Shown in pieces: positions 8,823 through 17,967 of a stretch of DNA of 64,000 nucleotides. The stretch is from Sneathiella chungangensis (lineage in GTDB: Bacteria; Pseudomonadota; Alphaproteobacteria; Sneathiellales; Sneathiellaceae): assembly GCF_009882935.1 (NCBI RefSeq), contig NZ_WTVA01000001.1, positions 904,410 through 968,409 on the forward strand, written 5' to 3'. The translations under genes were made by a program, and so were the position numbers. Numbering within the stretch: the first letter of the stretch is position 1; every line of letters begins with the position of its first letter. A model generated the notes under the pieces. The model was given only the letters and a program-made list of their open reading frames with translations. It was not told where the DNA came from and did not search any database.

Positions 8823-9875
8823 CTAGAGAATATCCGTCACCAATTGCCAGGCGACGCCGGTGGCGATAGAGCCGGATACCCCAAGGAAGAGATAGAGGGC
8901 GAAAACCGGGCGTTTCACCAGACCAAAAACCGCAATCGCCGCCGGGATCGATGATACGCCCCCGGCCGTCATAAAGGCCATCGCCGCCCCCTGGGACATG
9001 CCAAGGTCAATCAGTCCGCCGACAAGCGGGATGGCGGCATAGCCATTCAGATAACTCGGGATCCCGACCACGACAGCGAGCGGAATAGCGAAGATACTCT
9101 CCTGCCCCACCAGCATTTCGATAAAGCTTGTCGGAACATAGATGACCATCAGGCTTTCAAGCATGAAGGCCAGGATCAACCAGCGCCCGATAAACCAGCC
9201 GTTTGACCCCGCGGAATTAAAGAAATCGCGCGAGCGTGCCGGTTCCTGCCAGAATTTCCACTGCACATCTATCGGGCCGGAAAAGCTAACCTTTTTGCGG
9301 CATCCTGAAAGCTGCCCCTTCAAGGGATCAAGCACCCAGCCGTACCGCTGCAAAAGGTAAACCGAAAATCCTGCGAAAAGGCCGAGCGTAATGGCAATAA
9401 GTGTCTTTCCGACCGCAAAATTAAAGCCGATACCAACCGAGGTTACGACGAAAATCTCAGGATCCATGATGGGTGACGCGATCCAGAACGCCATGACCGG
9501 GGCGAGCGGAACGCCCGCCGCAAGCAGGGACGCCACAAGCGGAATCACCCCGCAGGAGCAAAATGGCGACAGTGCGCCGACCAGAGAGGCCAGGATAATC
9601 GTCGTCGTGGGGGATCCTGAAAAGGCGCGGGCGATCAGGTTATCGGCCCCGGTTGCCGAAAAATAGGCAGCAAGACCGATCGCGATAGCAAAAAACGGCG
9701 CCATGCCGACAACCGCGTCCCAAAAAAAGGCGAGGCTAACTGGGAGGTTAGCAGGATCGATGATTGCCAGCATTAGCACCAGAAAGAGCGTCGCCAGAAT
9801 GACGCGATCTGTCAGCAGAGCCCACAGACGGGACCTGCCGTGCGAGAGACTTTGTAAAGCTTCATTAATAGACAT
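8823..9875 (-). CDS. Permease of the UPF0718/YraQ (ArsP-like) family
   Basis: This is a polytopic membrane protein of about 350 residues with eight to ten hydrophobic segments. It carries the family signature SPFCSCGVIPL, with a Cys-Ser-Cys pair, followed by ASPIMDPEIF. The second half repeats a similar pattern (VVGIPSYLNGYAAIPL, then AMAFMTAGGVSSIPA). Relatives include the organoarsenical exporter ArsP and permeases linked to Cu/Zn export; the ion or molecule is not fixed by the sequence. I chose ATG 9875 because GGAA is well spaced from it; ATG 9881 adds two residues. It lies downstream of an ArsR-family gene on the same strand, with a perfect palindrome between them, so metal- or metalloid-responsive expression is likely. 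Confidence 0.8.
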   Translation of the reverse strand: MSINEALQSLSHGRSRLWALLTDRVILATLFLVLMLAIIDPANLPVSLAFFWDAVVGMAPFFAIAIGLAAYFSATGADNLIARAFSGSPTTTIILASLVGALSPFCSCGVIPLVASLLAAGVPLAPVMAFWIASPIMDPEIFVVTSVGIGFNFAVGKTLIAITLGLFAGFSVYLLQRYGWVLDPLKGQLSGCRKKVSFSGPIDVQWKFWQEPARSRDFFNSAGSNGWFIGRWLILAFMLESLMVIYVPTSFIEMLVGQESIFAIPLAVVVGIPSYLNGYAAIPLVGGLIDLGMSQGAAMAFMTAGGVSSIPAAIAVFGLVKRPVFALYLFLGVSGSIATGVAWQLVTDIL

Positions 9876-9944
9876 AACCATATTTCCAGATTTATCGAAT
9901 TAACGAATAAATAACACCTATTCGGCGCCCTTGCAAGCCATTAT

Positions 9945-9960
9945 TTCGATAATTATCGAA
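9945..9960. promoter_or_regulatory. Perfect palindrome, probable ArsR-family operator
   Basis: TTCGATAATTATCGAA is a perfect 16-bp palindrome in the 105-base gap between the ArsR gene and the permease gene. ArsR-family repressors usually bind AT-rich imperfect palindromes of this size. A related partial site, ATCGAATTAACGAATAA, lies at 9894-9910, close to the permease start. Confidence 0.55.
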
Positions 9961-9980
9961 ATATAGGGAATCTGGTGGAA

Positions 9981-10307
9981 TCAGCTGTCTTCAGTGACGG
10001 CCTCTGTATGGGAAAGATCGACCCCCATGCAGCATTTATCGGTGAGGAGCTGAACAAGCCCCTCGACCTTTTTGTAATTGACAAAACAGCGTAATGTCCG
10101 GCTTTCCCGTTCCTGCCGGATCAGGTCACCGGCAATCAGATTTGAAATATGGTGGGACAGGGTTGAGGCCGGAATATCGAGAAGGCCCTGAATCTCACCA
10201 ACAGAAAGCCCCTTCTCGCCCGCCTGAACAAGATATTGAACAATCCGGAGACGGACAGGGTGACCAAGCTTGGCAAGGACGTCCGCGGCTTCTTCAGTCT
10301 CCATCAT
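9981..10307 (-). CDS. ArsR-family winged-helix transcriptional regulator
   Basis: This 108-residue protein is the size of a typical ArsR/SmtB repressor. The core starts at LAKLGHPVRLRIVQYLV, and the recognition helix is ASTLSHHISNLIAGDLI. A wing follows at RQERESRTLRCFVNY. It has three cysteines, one in the wing strand (RCF) and a vicinal pair near the C-terminus (DKCCMG), which could bind a thiophilic metal or metalloid. The classical ELCVCDL site in the recognition region is absent, so the sensing site would be of a non-canonical, C-terminal type. It likely controls the permease downstream through the palindrome at 9945-9960. Confidence 0.85.
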   Translation of the reverse strand: MMETEEAADVLAKLGHPVRLRIVQYLVQAGEKGLSVGEIQGLLDIPASTLSHHISNLIAGDLIRQERESRTLRCFVNYKKVEGLVQLLTDKCCMGVDLSHTEAVTEDS

Positions 10308-10334
10308 GATAAAGATCTTTCAAAAATGGCGGCG

Positions 10335-11213
10335 TTAAAGTTTTTCGACTTTATCCTCGATACCCGGCAAATTCAGGGATTTGATCAGATGCCGAAGCTC
10401 GTGACGCGCCGCCACATGGCTCATCGACATTTTAACGCCAACGCCTTTCTTGTTCAAATCAAGCATTGTCAGGCCCTTGAGGAATAGTTCCCGGAAGACC
10501 ACCCGTTCCCCGAAGCCGGGCGCGGCGCGAAAGGAAATGCGCGAGGCGAGCTTGCTGAGGATCTTCTCGATATGCCGCTTGTTATGGGCGTCGGTATGCG
10601 AGAGGCGATTGCGCATCACGACCCAGTCGATCTTGTGGTTGTCGATAAGCGCACGGCGCTTGCGCTGCTCCCAGACCATTTCGCTGTACCAGCTCGGTTT
10701 TTCCACTTCCAGGCTCGACCCATTGACCGTCGCCAGCAAGTCAAGGTCGATAAAGCTGTCGTTCATCGGGGTCAGCAGGGTATCGGCGAAGGAATGACCA
10801 AGCTTGGAGATAAAGCTGTCGGCGCCGGGACAATCGACAACGACGAAGTTATTTTCATAGACGAGTTCCTGCAGCGCCGCGACGAACCTTGCCCGTTCAT
10901 CCGACTGCGCCTCATCCATATTCTTTTTGGGGCTGGGCTCAATCACCCGAAGCGTCGGCATCGCCAGCTGTAATTTCTTCTTGGAAATATAGCTCTGGCG
11001 GTTTTCGATATACCGCCCGAGCGTTTTCTGCTTGCCGTCCAGGTCGATCGCGCCAACCTTGAAGCCCATCGTCAGCAAGGAGATGATGATATGCATAGCG
11101 GTCGTCGACTTGCCCGACCCGCCTTTCGCATTTCCCACGACAATTATATGTGCGCGGGTGGGCTGTTCATTTTCTGGATTCGGTTCGTCCAAAGTCACTG
11201 TCACGTTCGACAC
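10335..11213 (-). CDS. mipZ: Division-plane positioning ATPase MipZ
   Basis: This ParA/MinD-family ATPase forms a gradient from the pole-bound ParB and blocks FtsZ assembly near the poles in alphaproteobacteria. The deviant Walker A motif is GNAKGGSGKSTTAMH, followed by the switch region AIDLDGKQKTLGRYIENR. A typical MipZ stretch, TPMNDSFIDLDLLATV, comes later, with VMRNRLSHTDAHNKRHIEK near the end. The ATPase core begins at TRAHIIVVG. I place the start at GTG 11213 (292 residues) behind GGGGGC. The frame is open to another GTG at 11297, which would add 28 residues, so the N-terminus is uncertain. MipZ depends on ParB, which is not in this window. Confidence 0.9.
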   Translation of the reverse strand: MSNVTVTLDEPNPENEQPTRAHIIVVGNAKGGSGKSTTAMHIIISLLTMGFKVGAIDLDGKQKTLGRYIENRQSYISKKKLQLAMPTLRVIEPSPKKNMDEAQSDERARFVAALQELVYENNFVVVDCPGADSFISKLGHSFADTLLTPMNDSFIDLDLLATVNGSSLEVEKPSWYSEMVWEQRKRRALIDNHKIDWVVMRNRLSHTDAHNKRHIEKILSKLASRISFRAAPGFGERVVFRELFLKGLTMLDLNKKGVGVKMSMSHVAARHELRHLIKSLNLPGIEDKVEKL

Positions 11214-11361
11214 GTTTATTTCGCCCCCAGCAATTTTCACCGCCGCCAACTGGCCGACCACATTCGGCCTGATGCCGTAATTTAGTAAACCAGCCACCGT
11301 TACAAGACAAGCATCATATCGGGATCGGATTTACAAATTATTGACAAATATCAGGAATCTC

Positions 11362-12360
11362 TCATTCAAATATGATCGGCTGATCCGGTTTAAAGGCATG
11401 GTGGGCAAAGGCGAAATCAACCGTATAGTGGACATCTTCCAGTCCCGTCGCCGTCCGCCGCCGCACGGTCACATTGCCGATATCCACGCCCTCCCCGATG
11501 ACCGCCGCATCAAGCGCAGAATTCTGCCCTTCCTCCCACTCGATGACAAGACCGTCCGTCGTTTCGATCCGTTTTTCCCGGCGCAGAAAATCGAGCGCCC
11601 AGGCGCGCCCTTCCGCGACCACGACCCGCGATAGCGGCGGCACGAACTCCGGCAGCTCCCCATTATAGAGGAAAGGCTGCCAGGCGCTGTCATATTGCTG
11701 GTAGGGATTTAGGCCATAGCGGCGGAAATTTTCGTCATTCGGAACGAGAATCCGCCCCTCCGGCTGACGCTTTTTGAAATTTGCAAAGGATTCGATTCTG
11801 ACCGGCAGCATCTTTAGCTCGGTCCCCATAAGCTCGCCGACGATCGCCCGCCCGGTGAACTGCTGCCACCAGCTTTCGGTCTGGCGGTCATACATCACGA
11901 GATCAGAGTTCCTGAGCTTTCCCGTCGTCCCGAAATCGAGCCGCATCTCACCCGTCGACGGATGGCGGATCCGCCGGTCGAACACCAGTGACGCATTACA
12001 GAGCGGACAGAAGGTCACGGCGATGGGAACACCGCCGATCTCGTCATTGACGATCTCGTGCCACATCAGAACCTGCAGCGGATAGGCCTTCGCCTCCCCG
12101 TTGACGACAACGCCGATAACCGGCTCGGTTTCCGTCAGGTGAGCGGCGTCTGCCGCGGCGATGAATTTCGGATCGTCAATCGCCGGAATGCCGTCCTTCG
12201 GCACCCCGCCCGACTTTATCTCATCGAGCGGCACCTCGGTCCTGGAGAAATCGGTTTTCGGCCAGGCTTTCGACCAATAGTCGGGATTGGCCGAGGCGGG
12301 ATACGCCCCCCATAGCGACAGCAGGAGAAGGATCAACAAGGGCCTTAAAATCTGTTTCAT
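11362..12360 (-). CDS. DUF3179 domain-containing exported protein
   Basis: This 332-residue protein starts MKQILRPLLILLLLSLWG and has a signal peptide that probably ends at PASA|N. The body is the conserved DUF3179 domain. Its hallmarks are the stretch LQVLMWHEIVNDEIGGVPIA, the CPLC pair in FCPLCNASLVFDR, and a DFGTTGKLRNSDLVMYDR motif. Its biochemical role is unknown; the CPLC pair suggests metal or redox chemistry outside the cytoplasm. Start 12360 is preferred because an upstream extension would run into the divergent oxidase gene and would not encode the signal peptide at the N-terminus. It is divergent from the L-2-hydroxyglutarate oxidase-like gene. Confidence 0.88.
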   Translation of the reverse strand: MKQILRPLLILLLLSLWGAYPASANPDYWSKAWPKTDFSRTEVPLDEIKSGGVPKDGIPAIDDPKFIAAADAAHLTETEPVIGVVVNGEAKAYPLQVLMWHEIVNDEIGGVPIAVTFCPLCNASLVFDRRIRHPSTGEMRLDFGTTGKLRNSDLVMYDRQTESWWQQFTGRAIVGELMGTELKMLPVRIESFANFKKRQPEGRILVPNDENFRRYGLNPYQQYDSAWQPFLYNGELPEFVPPLSRVVVAEGRAWALDFLRREKRIETTDGLVIEWEEGQNSALDAAVIGEGVDIGNVTVRRRTATGLEDVHYTVDFAFAHHAFKPDQPIIFE

Positions 12361-12436
12361 ATCCCATCCTAGAACCGGTTGGTTCGGGATCGAAATCAAG
12401 CCTTTGTGAATTGATGAAAAACTGGTAGGGACGGCT

Positions 12437-13546
12437 ATGGCCGTCGATGTTGAAAATATCGTGATTGGCGCCGGCGTGATCGGTCTCGCCATCGCACGGG
12501 AGCTTGCCGTCGCAGGCCGCGATGTGCTGGTGCTCGAAAAGGCCGGACATTTCGGCGAAGAAACCTCCTCGCGCAACAGCGAGGTCATCCATGCCGGGAT
12601 CTATTATCCGAAAGACAGCCTGAAGGCCCGTTTCTGTGTCGAGGGCAAGCAACTCCTCTATGACTATTGCCGGACGCGCCATATTCCGCACAGGAACTGC
12701 GGCAAGCTGATTGTCGCGACCGCCGAGGAGGAGAGGACAACCCTTGAATCGCTTGCCGCGAAGGCGGCGGCCAACGGGGTCGACGATGTCGTGTTCCTGA
12801 CGAAGGAAGAAGCCGTCAAAATGGAGCCCGCGCTCAACTGCACAGGCGCCCTTCTCTCCCCGTCGACAGGCATTATCGACAGTCACCAACTGATGCTCGC
12901 CTATGTCGGCGAGATAGAGGATAACGGCGGCGCCATCGCCTATCACACGACCTTCCAGCATGCCGGAAAGACAGCGGACGGATTTACGGTGACCGCCGGC
13001 GGCACGGCGATTGACTGCCGCAACCTGATCAATTCGGCGGGGCTCTCGGCGCAAGCGGTCGCACGGACGATCGACGGCCTCGCACCAAAGCAGATCCCGG
13101 AACGGTATCTCACCAAGGGCAGTTATTTCACCATGTCCGCCCGCGCCCCCTTCTCCCATCTGATCTATCCCGTGCCGAATACGGCGAGCCTCGGCATTCA
13201 TGTGACGATCGACCTTGCCGGGCAGATCCGCTTCGGCCCCGATCAGGAATGGGTGGACGATATCGACTATCGGGTCGACCCGGCCCGCGCTGATGATTTC
13301 TACGAGGCGATCCGCCGTTACTTCCCGGCGCTTCCCGATGACAGCCTTATCCCCGCCTATTCAGGCATCCGCCCCAAGGTCCAGACGCCGGAGGGCGCGA
13401 TGGCCGATTTCGTGATTGCGGGAGAGGACGCGCACGGGATTCCGGGCCTTGTCAATCTCTTCGGCATGGAAAGCCCGGGCCTGACCTCCAGCCTCCAGAT
13501 CGGCGCCTTCGTTAAGGATATCCTGCGGAAAACGGACCGAATGTGA
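12437..13546 (+). CDS. FAD-dependent oxidase, L-2-hydroxyglutarate oxidase/dehydrogenase family
   Basis: This 369-residue flavoprotein has an N-terminal FAD motif [14 protein letters not shown] at about residues 12-25. It also has the family pattern [15 protein letters not shown], which is highly typical of L-2-hydroxyglutarate dehydrogenases such as LhgO. The stretch [11 protein letters not shown] and the C-terminal [17 protein letters not shown] also fit. It should oxidise L-2-hydroxyglutarate to 2-oxoglutarate and pass electrons to quinone or oxygen; substrate specificity is inferred. An AGGGA ribosome binding site precedes the ATG. A weak hairpin lies just downstream. Confidence 0.85.
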   Translation: MAVDVENIVIGAGVIGLAIARELAVAGRDVLVLEKAGHFGEETSSRNSEVIHAGIYYPKDSLKARFCVEGKQLLYDYCRTRHIPHRNCGKLIVATAEEERTTLESLAAKAAANGVDDVVFLTKEEAVKMEPALNCTGALLSPSTGIIDSHQLMLAYVGEIEDNGGAIAYHTTFQHAGKTADGFTVTAGGTAIDCRNLINSAGLSAQAVARTIDGLAPKQIPERYLTKGSYFTMSARAPFSHLIYPVPNTASLGIHVTIDLAGQIRFGPDQEWVDDIDYRVDPARADDFYEAIRRYFPALPDDSLIPAYSGIRPKVQTPEGAMADFVIAGEDAHGIPGLVNLFGMESPGLTSSLQIGAFVKDILRKTDRM

Positions 13547-13606
13547 ATCGCTGAAATTAACCAGAATTCGTGGAAATCGGCATATTCCGGCCGTTGTTTT
13601 ATTGCT

Positions 13607-13631
13607 TTTCCGCTCACCGGGCGGAAATTTT
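13607..13631 (+). terminator. Weak terminator-like hairpin after the L-2-hydroxyglutarate oxidase gene
   Basis: A 7-bp stem (TTTCCGC, 7-base loop, GCGGAAA) is followed by TTTT, 60 bases after the stop codon of the flavoprotein gene. The stem is short, so the call is weak. Confidence 0.45.
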
Positions 13632-13769
13632 GCAAATCCTTTACCGATATCGGCGAAAGGATGCTGCGAACTTCGAAAATCGGTAAAATTTAAATTGATT
13701 TCGCGCTTTTTTAAGAAAATATCAAAGGAAAGACGCTAGATTCGTTTACTTATTTTATCGAGGTTCGTT

Positions 13770-14837
13770 ATGACAGTATTTACTGCAAAAGAGTTCGACA
13801 ACCACGAAGACGTCTTGTTTTTCCATGACAGAAAAACCGGTCTGAAGGCGATTATCGCCGTGCATGACACCACGTTGGGCCCGGCCCTCGGCGGCACCCG
13901 CATGTGGGATTATGGATCCGAGGAAGACGCCATCGCAGACGTTCTCCGCCTCTCGCGCGGGATGACCTACAAATCCTCGCTTGCCGGGATCAATCTCGGC
14001 GGCGGCAAATCCGTGATCATCGGGAATTCGCATACCGACAAGACGCCGGAACTGTTCGAAGCCTTCGGCCGCGCCGTCGATCAGTTAGGCGGCACCTATA
14101 TCGCCGCCGAAGATGTCGGCACCACCGTCAAGGACCTTGAAATCGCCCGGCGGCGCACCCGCCATATCGCGGGCATCAGCGAAGGCAATGCCGGCGATCC
14201 GTCGCCCGCCACCGCCTGGGGCGTATTTCACGGATTGCGCGCCGCCGTCGAGTTCGAGCTGAAAAAGACGACGCTTGCCGGCGTCACGGTCGCCGTTCAG
14301 GGACTTGGAAATGTCGGATACGGGCTCTGCGAGCTTCTGAGGAACGCCGGCGCCCAGCTGATTGTCGCCGACCCCCATGACGCCGCGGTGGAGAAAGCCG
14401 TAAAGAACCTTGGCGCAACCGCTGTCGGGATTGACGCCATTTACGATCAGGACGCCGACGTCTTCGCCCCCTGCGCGCTCGGCGCCATCCTGAATGACGA
14501 GACGATAGCCCGGCTGAAGGTTCGGGCCGTCGCCGGTTCCGCCAATAACCAGCTTGCCGAGGATCGCCACGCCAAGATGTTGATGGAAAAGGGAATTCTC
14601 TATGCGCCCGATTATGCGATCAATGCGGGCGGCATCATCATCATCAGTCACGAAGGGCCCAGCTTCAACCGCGAGAAAGCGATGCGGCAGGTCGCCGAGA
14701 TTCACGATACCTGCCTGAATATATTCAAGCGGGCAAGAGCGGAGAAGGTAACGACCGCCGAAATCGCCGACAAGATCGCACTTGAGCGGCTGGACCGGGT
14801 CAAATCCGAAAAAGGCGATCTCGCGCTTGCCAGCTGA
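13770..14837 (+). CDS. Leucine dehydrogenase-type amino acid dehydrogenase (Glu/Leu/Phe/Val family)
   Basis: This 355-residue NAD-dependent enzyme should deaminate branched-chain amino acids to 2-oxo acids. The catalytic lysine is K80 in LGGGKSVI. The second active-site region is YIAAEDVGTT. The NAD domain begins near VAVQGLGNVGYGLCELL, with GXGXXG. Length and motifs match leucine dehydrogenases rather than the longer glutamate enzymes. It is the likely first step for the leucine catabolic genes at 21-32 kb. A 223-base AT-rich region upstream (13547-13769) holds a CCGATATCGG palindrome at 13644-13653 and a GAGG ribosome binding site, but no promoter I would fix. Confidence 0.88.
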   Translation: MTVFTAKEFDNHEDVLFFHDRKTGLKAIIAVHDTTLGPALGGTRMWDYGSEEDAIADVLRLSRGMTYKSSLAGINLGGGKSVIIGNSHTDKTPELFEAFGRAVDQLGGTYIAAEDVGTTVKDLEIARRRTRHIAGISEGNAGDPSPATAWGVFHGLRAAVEFELKKTTLAGVTVAVQGLGNVGYGLCELLRNAGAQLIVADPHDAAVEKAVKNLGATAVGIDAIYDQDADVFAPCALGAILNDETIARLKVRAVAGSANNQLAEDRHAKMLMEKGILYAPDYAINAGGIIIISHEGPSFNREKAMRQVAEIHDTCLNIFKRARAEKVTTAEIADKIALERLDRVKSEKGDLALAS

Positions 14838-14843
14838 CGAAAC

Positions 14844-15713
14844 TTATGACCAGCGGTTATGGACCCAGAACCAGTGGTCCGGCCGCTCGGTTATCCAGCG
14901 CTCGAACACCTCGTTGATCGCTTTTAACATCGCATAGACGTCCGTCGGCCTGTCGCCGGTTGCCGGTATATCCAGCGCCGGATAGATGGTGAGGCGACGG
15001 CGCCCGCCGTCGAGCCGCTCGGCGCGCATCGGATAGACCGGCACATCCATCTTGCAGGCGATCTCGGCGACCGCCGGTGCCGTCATGGCCTCCCGCCCGA
15101 AGAAGGGCACCGCGATGCCGCTGTTGAGTTTCTGATCGTTCAGCAGCACGATCGCCCCGCCGCTCCGCGCCGCCTTTACGATGGTTCGTGCCCCCTCGTT
15201 TCCCTTCGGTACGAAGCGATAATTGGGATCAGCCCGCATCTCCTGGAAATACTCTTCGACCAGCGGGTTGTTGGCCGCCCGGTAAATGCCGGTCGCGCGC
15301 GCACCGAGACGCCTGCCGACCAGCGCCACCAGCTCCCACGGGCCATAATGGGCGGTCACGAAGAAGGCGGCCTTGCCGCTTTCAAGATATTCGTCGAGAT
15401 ATTCACCGCCGACAATCTCGACCGTGTCCGTATCGCTGAGGATTTCCCGGTTGAACGGGATTTCGCCGACATTGCGCCCGAGATTATCCCACATGCGTGC
15501 CAGCGTTTCCTCCACCTGCGTGGCGGTGAGATGGGGAAGCGCCATCCGCATATTCTCCCGCGCCAGCCGATGCACGCCCAATCGCGGGCCGATTTTCCGC
15601 GCGAGCCATCCGGCGAAGGCCGCCGCCCGCGCTCGACCGAGCAGGCGGAACAGGCCGACCGCCGCGCGGACAGCAATCCATTCAAGACGGTATCGCAGGG
15701 AAACCTTGCTCAT
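14844..15713 (-). CDS. LpxL/HtrB-type lipid A acyltransferase
   Basis: This 289-residue lysophospholipid acyltransferase of the lauroyl/myristoyl type adds a secondary acyl chain to Kdo2-lipid IVA or an analogue at the inner membrane. The catalytic HX4E box is HYGPWE. The downstream FVPKGNEGARTIVKAARSGG and ADHWFWVHNRW-like end are typical. The N-terminus has one hydrophobic patch for membrane attachment. Its ATG overlaps the lpxK stop by four bases (ATGA), and it is the last gene of the lipid A operon. It converges on the leucine dehydrogenase gene with six bases between them. Confidence 0.88.
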   Translation of the reverse strand: MSKVSLRYRLEWIAVRAAVGLFRLLGRARAAAFAGWLARKIGPRLGVHRLARENMRMALPHLTATQVEETLARMWDNLGRNVGEIPFNREILSDTDTVEIVGGEYLDEYLESGKAAFFVTAHYGPWELVALVGRRLGARATGIYRAANNPLVEEYFQEMRADPNYRFVPKGNEGARTIVKAARSGGAIVLLNDQKLNSGIAVPFFGREAMTAPAVAEIACKMDVPVYPMRAERLDGGRRRLTIYPALDIPATGDRPTDVYAMLKAINEVFERWITERPDHWFWVHNRWS

Positions 15714-16699
15714 GCCGCCGGTGTTTTCAGAAGCGAGAGAAGCATGCTACGAAGCGCGCCCGGGTTCGCGAAATTCATCTCGACATCAAAGACCGCGACC
15801 ATCATTTTTTCATTTGCCGCGAGCCGTACATAGTCTTTCCGGGTCGTCACCAACGCCGCCTCCAGGGCGGCGGCCCGCTCCACCATTATCATGATTTCAT
15901 CTTTATTATAAACATGATGGTCGGGATAGCTAAAGCTGTCCATCAGGTCGCAGCCGGCGAATTTCAGCGTTTCGAAAAACTTCTCTGGGCGGCCGATTCC
16001 GGCGAAGGCGACAACCTTTTCGCCGCTGAGCTCTTCGGTTGCCGGTTTCGGCACAATATGGGAAGTGAAAACATCTGTATTACTATTTAACCGGTTAAAT
16101 ACATTAGACTCAGTAATTCCGCCAACCAGGATGACCGCGTCGGACCGGGCAAGCCCGGCCGCAAGCGATTCCCGGAGCGGTCCGGCGGGCAGCAGCCGGC
16201 CATTCCCGACGCCGTAATCCGCGTCGATCACAAGCAGGGAAAAATCCTTACGCAGGGACGGGTTCTGAAATCCGTCATCCATGATGACAACATCGGCGCC
16301 GGCCTTCGCTGCGGCGCGGGCGCCCGCAACCCGGTCCGCGGCGACCCAGGTGGGCGCCGTCTCGGCCAGGATCAGGGCCTCGTCGCCGACATCGGAAAAC
16401 TGATGAACGTCAAGCACGACTCGGACCGGGCCTTTCAGACGGCCGCCATATCCGCGTGTCAGGAAATGCGGTCGTTTCCCTTCCGCGATGAACAATTGCG
16501 CGATGGCGACGGCCGCCGGCGTCTTGCCCGCCCCGCCCGCAACCACATTGCCAACGCAGATCACCGGCACCTCGACGGCCTCGCTGCGCTGCATCGACCG
16601 GTGCAGCCGGCTCCCCGCGCCATAGAGCCAGGCCGCCGGCGCGAGCAGCAAGGGCAGGACGCTTTTACTCTCGCGGCGCCAGAATTGCGGGGTCTTCAT
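15710..16699 (-). CDS. lpxK: Tetraacyldisaccharide 4'-kinase
   Basis: This 329-residue kinase phosphorylates the 4' position of the lipid A disaccharide. The P-loop is GNVVAGGAGKTPAAVAIA, preceded by an N-terminal hydrophobic anchor (VLPLLLAPAAWLYGAGSRL). The motif VIMDDGFQNPSLRKD is the classical DDGxQ signature. The length is normal. It overlaps waaA upstream and the LpxL-type gene downstream by four bases each, so all are translated together. Confidence 0.95.
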   Translation of the reverse strand: MKTPQFWRRESKSVLPLLLAPAAWLYGAGSRLHRSMQRSEAVEVPVICVGNVVAGGAGKTPAAVAIAQLFIAEGKRPHFLTRGYGGRLKGPVRVVLDVHQFSDVGDEALILAETAPTWVAADRVAGARAAAKAGADVVIMDDGFQNPSLRKDFSLLVIDADYGVGNGRLLPAGPLRESLAAGLARSDAVILVGGITESNVFNRLNSNTDVFTSHIVPKPATEELSGEKVVAFAGIGRPEKFFETLKFAGCDLMDSFSYPDHHVYNKDEIMIMVERAAALEAALVTTRKDYVRLAANEKMMVAVFDVEMNFANPGALRSMLLSLLKTPAA

Positions 16700-17967
16700 T
16701 CCGCCCCCCTTTCCAGCAGCCGTTCGATCTGCCGAAGGGTTTTTTCAAGCGTTTCCTGACCGACCGCAACAACTTCCGCCGACCGCGCCGCCATGTCCGC
16801 GCAGAGGTCCGGCGCATCGAGATACCGCGCCACAGCCGCCGCAAGGGTGTCGGTATCCGTGACTTCCAGACTGGCGGAGAGGTAATCGAAATCGGCCATG
16901 ATCTCGGTGAAATTATCCATATGCGGTCCGTGCAGCAGCACGCAGTCGAGCCGCGCCGCCTCAAGCGGGTTCTGCCCGCCATTCGGCACCAGCGACCCGC
17001 CGATAAGAACGATCTTCGCCAGCCGGTAAAACAGGCCAAGCTCGCCAATGGTATCGGCGATATACACGCCCGTCTCCAGCGTCAGCGGCGCGTCGGTGGA
17101 ACGGCGGACAACAGTCAGCCCCTGCCCGATGGCAAGCGTCGCAATGTCCTCTCCGCGCTCCGGATGGCGGGGCACGATCACGGTGAGCAGGTCCGGCCGC
17201 TTTTCGCAGAGCGTCCGATGCGCGGCGAGGATTATTTCCTCCTCCCCCCGGTGGGTGCTGGCGGCCAGCCAAAGCGGACGGGCGGCAATATCTTGGGTCA
17301 CCACCGCCAGGGCATCCGCATCGACGGGCAACGGCTCCGCCGCGAATTTCAGATTGCCGAAACATTCCACGGAAATTGCCCCAAGTTCCCGGAGCCTCTC
17401 GGCGGATGTTTCCGACTGCGCCGAACAAAAGCTGAAATGACCGAGAAGCTGCCGCGAAAAGCCAAGCGACTTCCGCCAGAAACGATAGGATTTTTCGGTG
17501 ATCCGGGCATTGGCCATCATCATTGGAATGCGGCGCGCGGCGCTCTCCGAAATCAGGTTGGGCCAGATTTCCGATTCCATCCAGATCGCCAGATCGGGCC
17601 GCCAGTGATCGAGAAACCGCTCGACGGCGTCTTTCATATCGACGGGAACGAACTGGTGAAAGGCCCGCTCCGGCAGGCGCGCCGCCATGATTTCGGCGGA
17701 GGTGCGCGTCCCTGTGGTGACAAGAATAGACCGCTCCGGCGCGGCCTTCAGTAGGCCGTCGATCAGGGTGAGCGCCGAGACCGACTCGCCGACCGAGGCG
17801 GCATGGATCCAGACGAGCTGGCCCGTCGGGCGATCCCGGGAGGCGTTGCCGAGCCGCTCGGGAAACCGGGCCGGATCCTCCTTCCCGGCGGCGAGGCGCT
17901 TGTCGAGGTGACGGCGAAGGGCCGGCGCGCCGATCCGCAAAAGGCCGTTATAGAGGGCAAGCAGCAT
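16696..17967 (-). CDS. waaA: 3-deoxy-D-manno-octulosonic acid (Kdo) transferase
   Basis: This 423-residue GT30 enzyme transfers Kdo from CMP-Kdo to the lipid A precursor. The short N-terminal anchor MLLALYNGLL is followed by the domain with the catalytic glutamate in WIHAASVGESVSALTLIDGL. Later markers are WMESEIWPNLI and VLIGGSLVPNGGQNPLEAA in the CMP-Kdo-binding half. I start it at ATG 17967, which shares one base with the stop of the DUF374 gene (TGATG). A longer frame upstream lies inside that gene and is not coding. Confidence 0.95.
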   Translation of the reverse strand: MLLALYNGLLRIGAPALRRHLDKRLAAGKEDPARFPERLGNASRDRPTGQLVWIHAASVGESVSALTLIDGLLKAAPERSILVTTGTRTSAEIMAARLPERAFHQFVPVDMKDAVERFLDHWRPDLAIWMESEIWPNLISESAARRIPMMMANARITEKSYRFWRKSLGFSRQLLGHFSFCSAQSETSAERLRELGAISVECFGNLKFAAEPLPVDADALAVVTQDIAARPLWLAASTHRGEEEIILAAHRTLCEKRPDLLTVIVPRHPERGEDIATLAIGQGLTVVRRSTDAPLTLETGVYIADTIGELGLFYRLAKIVLIGGSLVPNGGQNPLEAARLDCVLLHGPHMDNFTEIMADFDYLSASLEVTDTDTLAAAVARYLDAPDLCADMAARSAEVVAVGQETLEKTLRQIERLLERGAE

